Assembly: GCA_900768425.1 (NCBI GenBank)
Contig: CAAGCR010000033.1
Span: forward strand, 1-11,888
DNA length: 11,888 nt
From: Clostridia bacterium
GTDB taxonomy: Bacteria; Bacillota; Clostridia; Christensenellales; UBA1242
Direction: 5' to 3'
Shown here: positions 1-8,500 of the stretch, one piece after another
Position numbering within the stretch: the first letter of the stretch is position 1
Layout of the letters: each line of letters begins with the position of its first letter
Program-made: the position numbers and the translations under genes
The notes under the pieces: model-generated
What the model was told of the DNA's origin: nothing
Database searches by the model: none
Seen by the model: the letters and a program-made list of their open reading frames with translations, nothing else

Positions 1-26
1 AATAACAAATATTTGCACTAGTATCA

Positions 27-2009
27 TTATTTTAGCAAATATAATTTATGTAATGCCCTTGTTATTGAAATATAAAGCATATTAAAATCTAAAACCGTTT
101 TAAAATTGTTTTTGTTATAGTTTGGAATTATTACAACATCAAACTCCAAACCTTTTGCCATATATGCCGGCATTATGCACACTTTTTCAATTTGTTCTTC
201 ATAGGTAATATTTAAAGACATATCCTCTATGCTATATAGTTTTTCATACAATTCTTTTGCTTCACTTGCTGTTTTTGTAAGTATGGCAACAGAATTATAA
301 TTTTCATTTTCTTTAACCAATTTTGCAATTTCTTCATTATAATTTTGATTATCTAACACCTTAGGTTCATCACCATGACGAGCAAAGCTATCGGTTACAA
401 TATTTTTTATTTTATTTGCAAACGTAGTGATTTCGTATGTGCTTCTGTATGCTCTTGTAAGTTCGCAATATTCAGCACCGAGCATTTGTGACAATTTTTG
501 CAAATCATCAGTTGTCATTACTTTTTCTATGCATTGATTTATATCACCAAGCACAATCTTGTTGCAATCAAAAATTTCACTCATTACCGCGTATGCTGGA
601 AAAGAATAGTCTTGCATTTCATCAATAACCAAATATTTTACTTCTTTATATTTATTTAAACCAAAGAAATAGTTAGTTATATATAGCACTGCACCTAAAT
701 CATCATATCTAATTTGTTCTTTTTTATTAAGACTAAATTTTAAACCAATGTTCGCTAAAAATTCGGAATAAATGTTTAACACATTTGTTTGCTTGAAAAA
801 TGGATATATCAAATTTTTAATCTTTTCAGAAATTTCATTTACATTTTTTGTTATATTCAGTTTATCAACTATGTAATCAACAAGCCATTCAACCCTAACT
901 GCCGGAGTTTTGCTCTTGTAGGTTTTACTATATAAATTCTGCATTTCTTCAGCGGTAATTGTCACATTACCGAACTTTAAATCATATGGTTTAAAGGCTA
1001 TGTTAAAGAAATCGTGGCAAAATTTTTGCAAACTTTCATAAAACTCATATGTGTTTTTATAAGCAACTTCATTTAGTCTACTATGAGATAAACAAACTTC
1101 TTCCAAGTTATCTTCTCTTTTTTCTATGTCGTAATTTAAAAATTTAAGTTCTTTTTGAGCCAATCTATAAAAAGACATTTGAGAGATGTTTTCTTCACCG
1201 AGTTCAGGCAAAACTTCTGAAATATATTCGGCAAAAAGTTTGTTTGGAGAAAGAATTAAAACATCTTCTGCTTTTAATGTGTTTTTGTTTTGATACAACA
1301 AATACGCAATTCTATGTAGTGCAATAGATGTTTTGCCAGACCCCGCAACACCTTGCACAAGCATACTTTTATTCATATTTGCTCTAATTATTTTATTTTG
1401 CTCTTTTTGAATAGTGCTTACTATGGTTTTCATTTTAGAACTTGCGTTTTGTGACAAAACACTTCTCAAAATATCATCACCTATTGTAAGAGAACTATCA
1501 AAAGCATTTTTTAATTCACTATTTTTTATATCGTATTGCCTTTTTAGTGTTATTTCACCACTAACCTTGCCATCCGGAGCATTAAAGCTTGCATCACCCG
1601 TTTCGTAGTCATAAAATAAAGATGAAACAGGAGCACGCCAGTCACACACCAAAGGCAAATTAGCACCTTCTTTTGTCAAGTTATTAACACCAATATAATA
1701 TGAGTTTTCAACTTCATTTTGTTTAAAGTCTACCCTACCGAAACATGGAGAATATTCTTGTCTATTTAATCGCGTTATATTGTTTTGAATAAAATTAATC
1801 ACATTATCGTATTCGGCAAGTCTATCACCTTCGGTTAATGCTTCTTCATCATCCATTGTATAATAATCTTCCGAATATTGAACGGACAAATCTTTTTTCT
1901 GTTTTTTTAGTCCATCTAACTCATTTTCATAATTCTGTTTTTGTTTTTTTATTTCTTTCAATACTTTTTTTAAGTAATTTTGTTCAATTACTAGTTGTTC
2001 CTTATCCAT
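27..2009 (-). CDS. helD: HelD-like superfamily 1 helicase (RNA polymerase recycling factor family)
   Basis: 660-residue UvrD/Rep-type ATPase of the HelD family. Seen: a Lys/Glu-rich, probably coiled-coil N-terminus (residues 1-85), the HelD-typical GRVDF (91-95) and DWRAPVSSLFYDY (123-135) segments, Walker A GVAGSGKT (220-227), Walker B/motif II VIDEMQD (461-467), motif III VLGDINQ (486-492), motif IV region LTRAYRST (517-524), motif V AKGLEFDVV (618-626) and motif VI ISITRALHKL (647-656). Known for the family: HelD inserts its coiled-coil arm into the RNA polymerase secondary channel and uses ATP binding and hydrolysis to release stalled or post-termination polymerase from nucleic acid. At 660 residues it is shorter than B. 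subtilis HelD (about 770), but all ATPase motifs are present. The start is supported by AAAGGAG five bases upstream. It lies 116 bases beyond the lipoprotein gene, with a terminator between, so it is probably transcribed separately. Its end is near the window edge and no terminator is visible. Confidence 0.9.
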   Translation of the reverse strand: MDKEQLVIEQNYLKKVLKEIKKQKQNYENELDGLKKQKKDLSVQYSEDYYTMDDEEALTEGDRLAEYDNVINFIQNNITRLNRQEYSPCFGRVDFKQNEVENSYYIGVNNLTKEGANLPLVCDWRAPVSSLFYDYETGDASFNAPDGKVSGEITLKRQYDIKNSELKNAFDSSLTIGDDILRSVLSQNASSKMKTIVSTIQKEQNKIIRANMNKSMLVQGVAGSGKTSIALHRIAYLLYQNKNTLKAEDVLILSPNKLFAEYISEVLPELGEENISQMSFYRLAQKELKFLNYDIEKREDNLEEVCLSHSRLNEVAYKNTYEFYESLQKFCHDFFNIAFKPYDLKFGNVTITAEEMQNLYSKTYKSKTPAVRVEWLVDYIVDKLNITKNVNEISEKIKNLIYPFFKQTNVLNIYSEFLANIGLKFSLNKKEQIRYDDLGAVLYITNYFFGLNKYKEVKYLVIDEMQDYSFPAYAVMSEIFDCNKIVLGDINQCIEKVMTTDDLQKLSQMLGAEYCELTRAYRSTYEITTFANKIKNIVTDSFARHGDEPKVLDNQNYNEEIAKLVKENENYNSVAILTKTASEAKELYEKLYSIEDMSLNITYEEQIEKVCIMPAYMAKGLEFDVVIIPNYNKNNFKTVLDFNMLYISITRALHKLYLLK

Positions 2010-2020
2010 TTTCTCTCCTT

Positions 2021-2047
2021 TTGCAATTTTTTAAATCTTAATTGCAA
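2021..2047. repeat. Inverted repeat in the helD leader, overlapping the RBS region
   Basis: TTGCAATT (2021-2028) and AATTGCAA (2040-2047) form a perfect 8-bp inverted repeat with an 11-base spacer, 12-38 bases upstream of the helD start and next to its Shine-Dalgarno site. It could be an operator or a leader hairpin that affects ribosome access. I found no convincing -35/-10 pair for helD, so its position relative to the transcription start is unknown. Confidence 0.4.
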
Positions 2048-2085
2048 TCACATTAATCTATGTTAGTTTTTTATATAATGCTTGA

Positions 2086-2116
2086 AAAAACCACCAAACA
2101 ACAGTTGGTGGTTTTT
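2086..2116 (-). terminator. Rho-independent terminator of the 2126-3160 lipoprotein gene
   Basis: A perfect 12-bp stem pairs 2086-2097 with 2105-2116 around a 7-base loop, with core CCACCAA/TTGGTGG. On the minus strand the hairpin runs straight into a T tract (TTTTTTC), as expected ten bases after the lipoprotein stop codon. The stem is A/T-symmetric, so it might also work on the plus strand, but no plus-strand gene is visible. Confidence 0.9.
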
Positions 2117-2125
2117 GTAAAGCAA

Positions 2126-3160
2126 TTATTCTGCTCCACCATATTTAATGTAAGATATAATATTTCCTTCACTTTCTTGAGTGTCTGATACAAATTTAAA
2201 CCCTACAGAATCACTGGTGTTTTCTTTTGCCAAATTATCCTCTTGCATTGTTTCCATACTTAGTATGTCCGCTTCATTTTTAACATCACCAAGTTTTAAT
2301 CTTTTGTAAAAATCTTTTGACATTTGTTCGTATATAATATTCGCATTTTTGTTATTATTTTTAAAACTAATCAAAGATCTAACACCAACAACCGAATTTG
2401 CATACAAATATATATTCTTTTTGAATGTATAATTTATTGTGCTGGTATTGTTTGTTAAAGCTGTTTTAATTTCATAATTCAAACAACCTTTAGCGTCGTT
2501 AAATGTGAACGTTGTTTCACTGCTTGCTTTTGCACCATTTTTGCCATAAGTTAAAGTATATGCATTTGTTTGAACAACATATTTATTGATTGTAAACACA
2601 CAAGTTAAATTTGCATTTGCCTGTTCATTTAAAAGTGATGCAACATCATATTTTTCACTACTATTTTTATAGAATAACCAAGCACCGATTTCTGCATCAT
2701 TTTTGTTTGGAGTGCTTTTAACCAAAACAACAGCACTTATATTAGAAGCATTTTCTGCAAGACTAGATGTGTTTGCTTGTGACATTAATTCTTGTTTAAA
2801 CACTGTTTTATATTCGTATATTTTTGTTTTAGTAACGGAATCAATACGTAGTACTCCTTCTTTTTGGTTAATGGCTGACAAATAATCAACAACAGAAATT
2901 GCACATCTTTCTTCTGGCAACACCGACATTAAAGGTTGCATATAGTTAGAATAATTAATTCTATCCGCTTCAACAGTTATAATAGTATCGTCTTTACCAA
3001 CGCCATCAAACTCTTTAACACTGGTTACATAATTAGTGTTGAAAAAATTTGCTAAACTTAAATTTGTACTTTTGGTTTTTAAATACTTATCACCACCACA
3101 TCCGGACAAAATCAAAGATAAGCCCAAAAGTAGCAAAAGACATATTTTATATTTTTTCAT
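2126..3160 (-). CDS. Predicted lipoprotein, function unknown
   Basis: 344-residue protein that I do not recognise. The N-terminus is a classic lipoprotein signal: KK, a hydrophobic run, and lipobox LSGC with the lipidated Cys at residue 21, so it should sit on the outer face of the membrane. The mature part is rich in Asn, Ser, Thr and Lys with alternating hydrophobic residues, suggesting a mostly beta fold. No catalytic motif or repeat is obvious. The start is supported by AAAGGGG about six bases upstream and by a good promoter at 3179-3207. A strong terminator follows ten bases after the stop, so it appears to be monocistronic. The neighbours (a YcxB-like membrane protein and helD) give no functional clue. 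Lipid anchoring is confident; the biochemical role is open. Confidence 0.85.
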   Translation of the reverse strand: MKKYKICLLLLLGLSLILSGCGGDKYLKTKSTNLSLANFFNTNYVTSVKEFDGVGKDDTIITVEADRINYSNYMQPLMSVLPEERCAISVVDYLSAINQKEGVLRIDSVTKTKIYEYKTVFKQELMSQANTSSLAENASNISAVVLVKSTPNKNDAEIGAWLFYKNSSEKYDVASLLNEQANANLTCVFTINKYVVQTNAYTLTYGKNGAKASSETTFTFNDAKGCLNYEIKTALTNNTSTINYTFKKNIYLYANSVVGVRSLISFKNNNKNANIIYEQMSKDFYKRLKLGDVKNEADILSMETMQEDNLAKENTSDSVGFKFVSDTQESEGNIISYIKYGGAE

Positions 3161-3178
3161 ATATACCCCTTTAAATAT

Positions 3179-3207
3179 ATTTTACCGCAAATAAACATAT
3201 TTAACAA
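3179..3207 (-). promoter_or_regulatory. Sigma-A-type promoter of the 2126-3160 lipoprotein gene
   Basis: On the minus strand, TTGTTA (3202-3207) and TAAAAT (3179-3184) are separated by 17 bases. The predicted transcript starts about 12 bases before the AAAGGGG ribosome-binding site, and the preceding gene's terminator lies upstream at 3241-3277. Assigned by eye. Confidence 0.6.
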
Positions 3208-3240
3208 CTTTTTTAAAGATATTTTTACATAAAATATTAA

Positions 3241-3277
3241 AAAACATAATTGGTTTTTATTGTCCCAATTATGTTTT
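3241..3277 (-). terminator. Rho-independent terminator of the YcxB-like gene
   Basis: A perfect 13-bp stem pairs 3241-3253 with 3265-3277 around an 11-base loop, with core CATAATTGG/CCAATTATG. On the minus strand it is followed by TTTTTTAA. It begins 20 bases after the YcxB-like stop codon and separates that gene from the lipoprotein promoter. Confidence 0.85.
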
Positions 3278-3297
3278 AATTTTATTTAATACGTAAA

Positions 3298-3804
3298 TTA
3301 TTTTTTCTTACCTACTCTTTCTTTTAATGTCTTATGAAGTGCCTCCGGAGAACCTTCTGCATAGCGGATATTTTTAGATACAATTAATGTTTGGTTGTTG
3401 TTTAAATAAATATAGAATTTGTCTTTTGTTTCTCTATATTTTTTGATGTCTTGATAGTTTAAATTCATTAAACCTTGTTTTTTACCTTTAATGTAAACTG
3501 TTACACTGAAAAAACGAGGGTCAAAACGATATTCATACTCAATTTTTTTGTCACCAAAATTATTTTGCTTAATAGCACTATTGCGAACAATAAAGTACAT
3601 TACAATTATAAGCAAATCAAACAATCCGCCAAGAACAATCAACACAATACCAAGCCATTTAATTATATTTAAACAAACTAATGTAACACCTGCACCTAAC
3701 ACAAGTAAACCAATTAGAAATCTAATTGACATAGGTTTGATTAATTGCGAGTTCACATTTCCATTAATATCTTTTTCGGTAATTTCATTTTTAACTCTAA
3801 TCAT
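3298..3804 (-). CDS. YcxB-like two-helix membrane protein
   Basis: 168-residue protein. Seen: a short polar N-terminus, two transmembrane helices at about 28-46 and 50-73 joined by a very short turn, then a soluble C-terminal domain (88-162). That domain has the pattern of YcxB-like proteins: beta strands, a K-Y-x-E-T-K-D-x-F-Y-I-Y-L segment (122-134), then a short Ile/Val strand and a terminal helix. Known: YcxB-like domains occur in small Gram-positive membrane proteins with no established biochemical role. A longer in-frame start at 3963 exists, but the start at 3804 is preferred. GGGAG lies six bases upstream of it, a strong promoter lies just before that, and the longer extension would run through the promoter and a tandem repeat. 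Own promoter and terminator indicate a single-gene transcript. The family call is from pattern memory, without a search. Confidence 0.65.
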   Translation of the reverse strand: MIRVKNEITEKDINGNVNSQLIKPMSIRFLIGLLVLGAGVTLVCLNIIKWLGIVLIVLGGLFDLLIIVMYFIVRNSAIKQNNFGDKKIEYEYRFDPRFFSVTVYIKGKKQGLMNLNYQDIKKYRETKDKFYIYLNNNQTLIVSKNIRYAEGSPEALHKTLKERVGKKK

Positions 3805-3834
3805 TGTATACTCCCATTCATAAAAATCGTAATG

Positions 3835-3863
3835 ATTGTAACACAATGGAAATTTATTTGCAA
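3835..3863 (-). promoter_or_regulatory. Extended -10 sigma-A promoter of the YcxB-like gene
   Basis: On the minus strand, TTGCAA (3858-3863), a 17-base spacer and TACAAT (3835-3840), with TGT directly before the -10 box (extended -10). The predicted start near 3828 leaves a leader of about 25 bases carrying GGGAG (3811-3815) before the ATG at 3804. It lies inside the longer reading frame and so argues that the upstream extension is not coding. Confidence 0.7.
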
Positions 3864-3938
3864 AGATTTTTTTTGTTTTTATAAAAAAAGTTAATTTTAG
3901 CCATAAACAAAAGAGTTTAAATACTATTTTGTTTACTG

Positions 3939-3980
3939 CAAAATTAAACTTTTTAATAATCAAAATTAAACTTTTTAATA
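3939..3980. repeat. Perfect 20-bp tandem direct repeat upstream of the YcxB-like promoter
   Basis: The 20-mer caaaattaaactttttaata occurs at 3939-3958 and again at 3961-3980, separated by two bases (period 22, about two helical turns). Each copy contains the dyad TTAAA-CTT-TTTAA. The repeats lie about 75-115 bases upstream of the promoter -35 box and also downstream of asd. A pair of identical dyads on one helix face would suit a regulator site; a chance slippage duplication is the alternative. Confidence 0.75.
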
Positions 3981-4103
3981 GAATGAGCGTATGTTTTTTA
4001 CAAATATTGAATATTTTTCACTATAAAAGTATTAATATTAAAATCAATATTAGAGCATAAATTACTGAAAATTTATTAAAAAACACATAAAAATGATAAA
4101 ATT

Positions 4104-5078
4104 TTAACATTTTTTATAATATTTAATCAATTTTTCCAAAATTTGTACAGCATTAAGCGATGCCCCCTTTAAAATATTATCAAACGAAATAAACATATTT
4201 ATGGCGTTTTCACAAGATATATCTTTTCTTATCCTGCCAACAAAAACACTTTCTTGCCCGTTGGCTATTAATGGCATTGGATATTTATTGTTTTGCAAAT
4301 CATCTATGAGTTCCACACCTTGCATATTAGCCAATAAATCTTTTATAGTCTTTAAATTGGGCTTTTTATTTAATTCAATATTTATAGTTTCGCTATGACA
4401 ATTCTTTACAGGCACTCGCACACAGGTTGTTGATATTGCAAGTTTTTTATGCAAAATTTTTTGTAGTTCATAATTCATTTTATCTTCTTCATAAGTGTAT
4501 CCGTTTTTCAGTGGCTTATCAATTTTAGGAATAAGATTATCCTTAATAAGATAGTTTAACTTATTGGTTGTGTTATTTTTTAAGTCATCTATAGCTGTTT
4601 TACCGGCACCACTGACCGCTTGATAGGTTGAAATTATAACTCTTTTTATTTCATACTTTTTTAATATAGCGAACAATGGCAAAGATGCCCCAATGGTAGA
4701 ACAGTTTGGGTTGGCAATTATTCCGCCATTTACTATATCACACATATTTATTTCTGGCACGACCAAAGGCACATTTTTGTTTCTTCTAAAAGCCGAAGAA
4801 TTATCAATAACAACGCAACCCTTGCGAGCGAATATTTTTGCGTACATTTTACTCACAGTACCACCGGCACAGAATATTGCATAATCATATTTTTCAATAT
4901 TTTCATTCTTTAATTCATTAACAATAACTTTTGCTCCCCTAAAATCAATCAAAGCACCGTTACTCTTTGATGATGCAAAAAGCACCAGCTCCGAAGCCGT
5001 ACATATTTTCTTTTGTTCAAGCAAATATAAAACTTTTCTGCCAACCAGTCCAGTAGCACCAACAACCGCTATTTTCAT
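4104..5078 (-). CDS. asd: Aspartate-semialdehyde dehydrogenase
   Basis: 324-residue cytosolic enzyme that reduces L-aspartyl-4-phosphate with NADPH to L-aspartate-4-semialdehyde, the branch point to lysine/diaminopimelate, threonine and methionine. Seen: the Rossmann loop GATGLVG (7-13), SSAFR (94-98), the catalytic segment NPNCST with nucleophile Cys126, YQAVSGAG (152-159) with Gln153, and CVRVPV...HSE, with Arg221 in the substrate site and general base His228. Length is normal for the family (about 330). One oddity: the residue before the catalytic His is Cys227, where family members usually have Gly. The start is supported by AAAAGGA about seven bases upstream. No other aspartate-family gene is adjacent (no lysC, dapA or dapB), so it appears to be a lone gene with long AT-rich flanks. 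I saw no lysine riboswitch-like structure in its leader. Confidence 0.95.
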   Translation of the reverse strand: MKIAVVGATGLVGRKVLYLLEQKKICTASELVLFASSKSNGALIDFRGAKVIVNELKNENIEKYDYAIFCAGGTVSKMYAKIFARKGCVVIDNSSAFRRNKNVPLVVPEINMCDIVNGGIIANPNCSTIGASLPLFAILKKYEIKRVIISTYQAVSGAGKTAIDDLKNNTTNKLNYLIKDNLIPKIDKPLKNGYTYEEDKMNYELQKILHKKLAISTTCVRVPVKNCHSETINIELNKKPNLKTIKDLLANMQGVELIDDLQNNKYPMPLIANGQESVFVGRIRKDISCENAINMFISFDNILKGASLNAVQILEKLIKYYKKC

Positions 5079-5146
5079 ATTTATATCCTTTTATTTGTAA
5101 ATATGCAATAGCATCAATTTTTGTTAATAGTTTTAATAATTATTAC

Positions 5147-5193
5147 AAACACTTTAAATTTGAGATTGTTACTTATATGAAACACTTTAAATT
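5147..5193. repeat. Pair of 14-bp direct repeats upstream of asd
   Basis: aaacactttaaatt is present identically at 5147-5160 and 5180-5193 (period 33, about three helical turns), roughly 70-115 bases upstream of the asd start. On the minus strand it reads AATTTAAAGTGTTT. The spacing and position suit a regulator binding twice near the asd promoter. In such AT-rich DNA the two G/C bases per copy give only modest support. Confidence 0.55.
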
Positions 5194-5367
5194 ATTTAAG
5201 TTGTTTTAATTTTAATAAGTTAAAATATTATTTCTTTTGTTTACTATTTATTTGGTTTGTATTAAAAAAAATAAAAATATAATAAAAATAAAAACATTTA
5301 ACAAAAAAATTAATATTTTTTATGCTTTTAACCTGTTTTTGATTAATTTTTAATAATTAAAAAAATA

Positions 5368-5406
5368 AAAAAGCGGAGTTACATTTAATACTTTACTTCG
5401 CTTTTT
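5368..5406 (-). terminator. Probable terminator of the SGNH hydrolase transcript
   Basis: 5368-5379 pairs with 5395-5406 (AAAAAGCG/CGCTTTTT plus AGT/ACT) with one non-Watson-Crick position and a 15-base loop. On the minus strand the hairpin is followed by T-rich sequence (TTTTTTATTTTTTT). The odd position is G-U in plus-strand RNA but A-C in minus-strand RNA, so the hairpin is somewhat weaker in the expected direction. It lies about 155 bases past the hydrolase stop codon, beyond the cloverleaf element, so that element would be transcribed with the gene. Confidence 0.65.
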
Positions 5407-5477
5407 ATTCTTTTAATATGTTTATATTTTCTATATAATCCCAAAATATTGGAACAACTATGCTTGCTTAAAGATAA

Positions 5478-5550
5478 GGGGGTGTTTGATTTATCAAACG
5501 AAATTGTTCATACAATTTCAAAAATTTTGCGGGAGCAAAATTTTACTTCC
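5478..5550 (+). repeat. Cloverleaf-type palindromic element, copy 1
   Basis: A closing stem GGGGGT (5478-5483)/ACTTCC (5545-5550) encloses three hairpins. They are GTTTGAT-tt-ATCAAAC (5484-5499), GAAATTGT-tcat-ACAATTTC (5500-5519) and AAAATTTTGC-ggga-GCAAAATTTT (5521-5544). Only one base (5520) is left unpaired at the junction. The closing stem pairs fully only with two G-T/G-U wobbles when the plus strand folds; the minus strand would have two A-C mismatches. The reverse complement closely matches the element at 11607-11695. It begins ten bases past the stop codon of the hydrolase gene, has no T tract and is not a normal terminator. I do not recognise the family. Confidence 0.85.
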
Positions 5551-5560
5551 GATGATTGGT

Positions 5561-8500
5561 CTAGAAGAATGCTTTATATTTTTTTCTACTTACTATAACG
5601 CCAACAACTATCAATAATACAACACCGGCACTCAATATAATTGCAAGTAAAGTTGTTTCATCAACATAGTTGTCTACTCTTACATTTATAACGTTTGAAG
5701 TAAGAGCATCGGTAGAATCTTCGTTTTCTAAATATTTTACACAAACTTTACAATCGTTATTAAACTTATAATTGTTTAATTCAAAACCTTCACCTATTTT
5801 TTCATTAAAATCATTACTATAAGCATCTTCTGTTTTAAACCAAACAAATTTATTAGGATTATAGTATTGTTTATTATCAACTTCAAAATAGAAGAATTTT
5901 TTATCTGAAACTTTCAACAAAGTAATACTGATTTCTTTTGGAACACTATAAGTAATACTTACTGTTTTTCCATCAATTAAAATGCCATCAACTTCACATG
6001 ATATTTTATAATCACCGATAGCATTTGGAGCATATGTCCAAGTATAACCATCATCACCTGTTACTTCGGTTTCTTTTACAACAACATCATTAACTTTCCA
6101 AACAAGTTTACTGCCTGCTTTTGCATCAATATACCATTCTACCAGTTTTGTTATAGGAGAGAACGATTGTTTTAATAATCTCTCATCTTTACAAGTAAGT
6201 GTAACCCATCTGGCGAAAACAATTTGATTGTCATCTAAAATTGCATCATCTTTTAATTCTGTTTTAAGAGAAGATTCTTGATACCAACCCAAGAAAACAG
6301 TTCCGGCTTTTGTAGGTGTTAAATCTTTTTTTAAATCTGCAATAGTTGCACCTTTTAGTAAAACCCAAGAATACAATCCATCAACATTTCTTAAACCGAT
6401 TGTTATTGCTTCTTTCCAATATATTTTCAATTCAATATCTGTAGTAATAGTTGCTGGGAAAGTGAAAGGTACACTTTCGTTATCCAAGTACCAATACATA
6501 AATTTAAAACCTGTTCTACTTAGTTGTGGATATTTTTCAGATGGTTCTTGTAATACATCATTTTCTTTAACTTTAACTAGCCTATGATTATTGCCGTTGT
6601 ATGTTGTACCATTATAGTTTAAAGTTACATAGAATACATTTCTTCTCCAGCCTGCATATAAAGTTGTTTCTTTTGTAATTTTATCTTGTGCAAAATTCCA
6701 TTTATTTGTACAACTACTTTCAGTATACCAACCTGTAAGTTCATAGTCTTCCAAAACAGGTATGGCATTGCCTGTAGGTTCTGTAACTAAAGAATCTTTT
6801 TTAGATTCAGTAATTAAATAGGTATCCTTGCCGACTTTACCGCCATTGTAATTGAAAACAACATCAAAATATACTCTTTCCCATTTTGCATATAAAATTA
6901 AATCACCTGTAACTATTGTGCTAAAATCATAAGGTTTTGTTGCATCTAAGCTTGTAAACCAACCAATAAGTTCATATTTGTTTAAGATTGGAATTTCGCT
7001 TCCTTCCGGTTTTAATGCCTTACTATTTTTTAAAACTTCACATTCGTAAAAAGTTTTTCCTAAGGCAGTACCACCATTATATTCATATCTTACGGTATAA
7101 GTTAATTTTTCCCATTTAGCATAAAGGGTCATATTTGCTGTAACTTTATTACCAAAATCCCATTTATTATTGAAATCTGAATCAGTATACCAACCTACTA
7201 AGTTATAATTCTCTCTGTTTATAATTGGTTCTGTAACTGTAGTATCAACATAAACTTCAACCGGATTTACGACATAATCATAACCGGTTATAAAAGCAAT
7301 TGTAACCTTTTCCGGTTCTTCAATAGTAAATGAAGTCACAATATTGTTATATACCACTACCGATTCACCATCTTTTTCTGCTGTTATGGTTAGGTATAAT
7401 TTATAATCACCATAAGTCAAATCTGAATAATTAATTGTAAAACTATTACTATTTTCTGTACTAACAATCTCATTATCAGTGTTTTTTACAACAAAATTAT
7501 ATGCATACGAATAATCTGCATTATCGCAATTTGCATTAATTGTTAAATTTTGACCTTTGCTTAAAGTATAATTTGTTTGCACATCTAAATTATTAATTTT
7601 AATGCTAAGTTTGTAATCTTCCGCAGGTTTTTCATACGCTCTTAAACCAGCTGAGTTGTGTGCATTAAATATCAATTTGTGTCCTTCATATGTAGGATGT
7701 GGATCAAAGAATGATGCACCAATCTCCGATGGATCATCAAAACTATAATCTCCCCCCATAATTGCATTAGGAGTCATTTCATCTAATCTTGTATTAACAT
7801 AATTATTGTAATTTTGTAAATTTGATTCATCATATTTTGAATCAAAAACTTGTTTTGTATTTACATAAACAAATCTATTATTTTGCTCGTTTGCTTTTGT
7901 CACACCTTGCAAAATTACATCGTTTAAAGATGTGAAATCATTACCGCCACCTATTGCAACATCAGCAAGATGAGCAATGTTATCTAATCTTTCTTGTGTA
8001 AAATTATTAAAACCCAAGTATGATGCTGTTTGCAACAACCCTGAATCGGCTTTTAAAACTTTATAAGGATTGTAGATATTAGTAAAATATATGTAAGCAT
8101 TTGGATTTATTTTGTTTAAAATTGTCAAAAGTTCATCAAACTCTGCTTTAAAACCAACTATATTTTTTGATGAATCACCTAAAATGTTTGCTTTTAAAGC
8201 TGTTTCCATTTGTTCTAAGGTATAATAAGGTTTTTTCAATTCCAAATATCCAGCCATGAGATTAATGGCATCTTTTAAAATATTATTTGCACCGATACAA
8301 ATTGTTATTATGTTCGCTTTCTTAACGGAGTTATATATTTGTCCATTGGTTAAGGTAGGATAAGTTGCATTTGCAGTTGTATCATCTTTTACTGTTTCGT
8401 TTACATCATCATAGAACTCTCTAATGTATGCAATTAGGTCACTACATTTATCACCGGAATACGCATAATTGTAGGCTGTTGCGTTGTAGGTTTTAGAAAG

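Larger units (their letters stand above)
5079..5477. other. AT-rich gap between asd and the SGNH hydrolase gene
   Basis: No gene is visible on either strand. Most of it is low-complexity A/T. It contains two direct repeats upstream of asd (5147-5193) and a terminator (5368-5406). The cloverleaf element that starts at 5478 follows and reaches almost to the stop codon of the hydrolase gene. No clear -35/-10 pair for asd was found. Confidence 0.6.

Noticed and set aside
3298..3963. Longer 221-residue version of the YcxB-like protein starting at 3963
   Set aside because: The extra 53 residues run through a good promoter and one copy of the tandem repeat, and their start has no evident ribosome-binding site; GGGAG sits correctly before the ATG at 3804.
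4033..4115. Terminator of asd
   Set aside because: Two AT-only or nearly AT-only hairpins are present (4033-4052 and 4089-4115, the latter overlapping the stop codon), but neither has a G/C-rich stem with a clear T tract.
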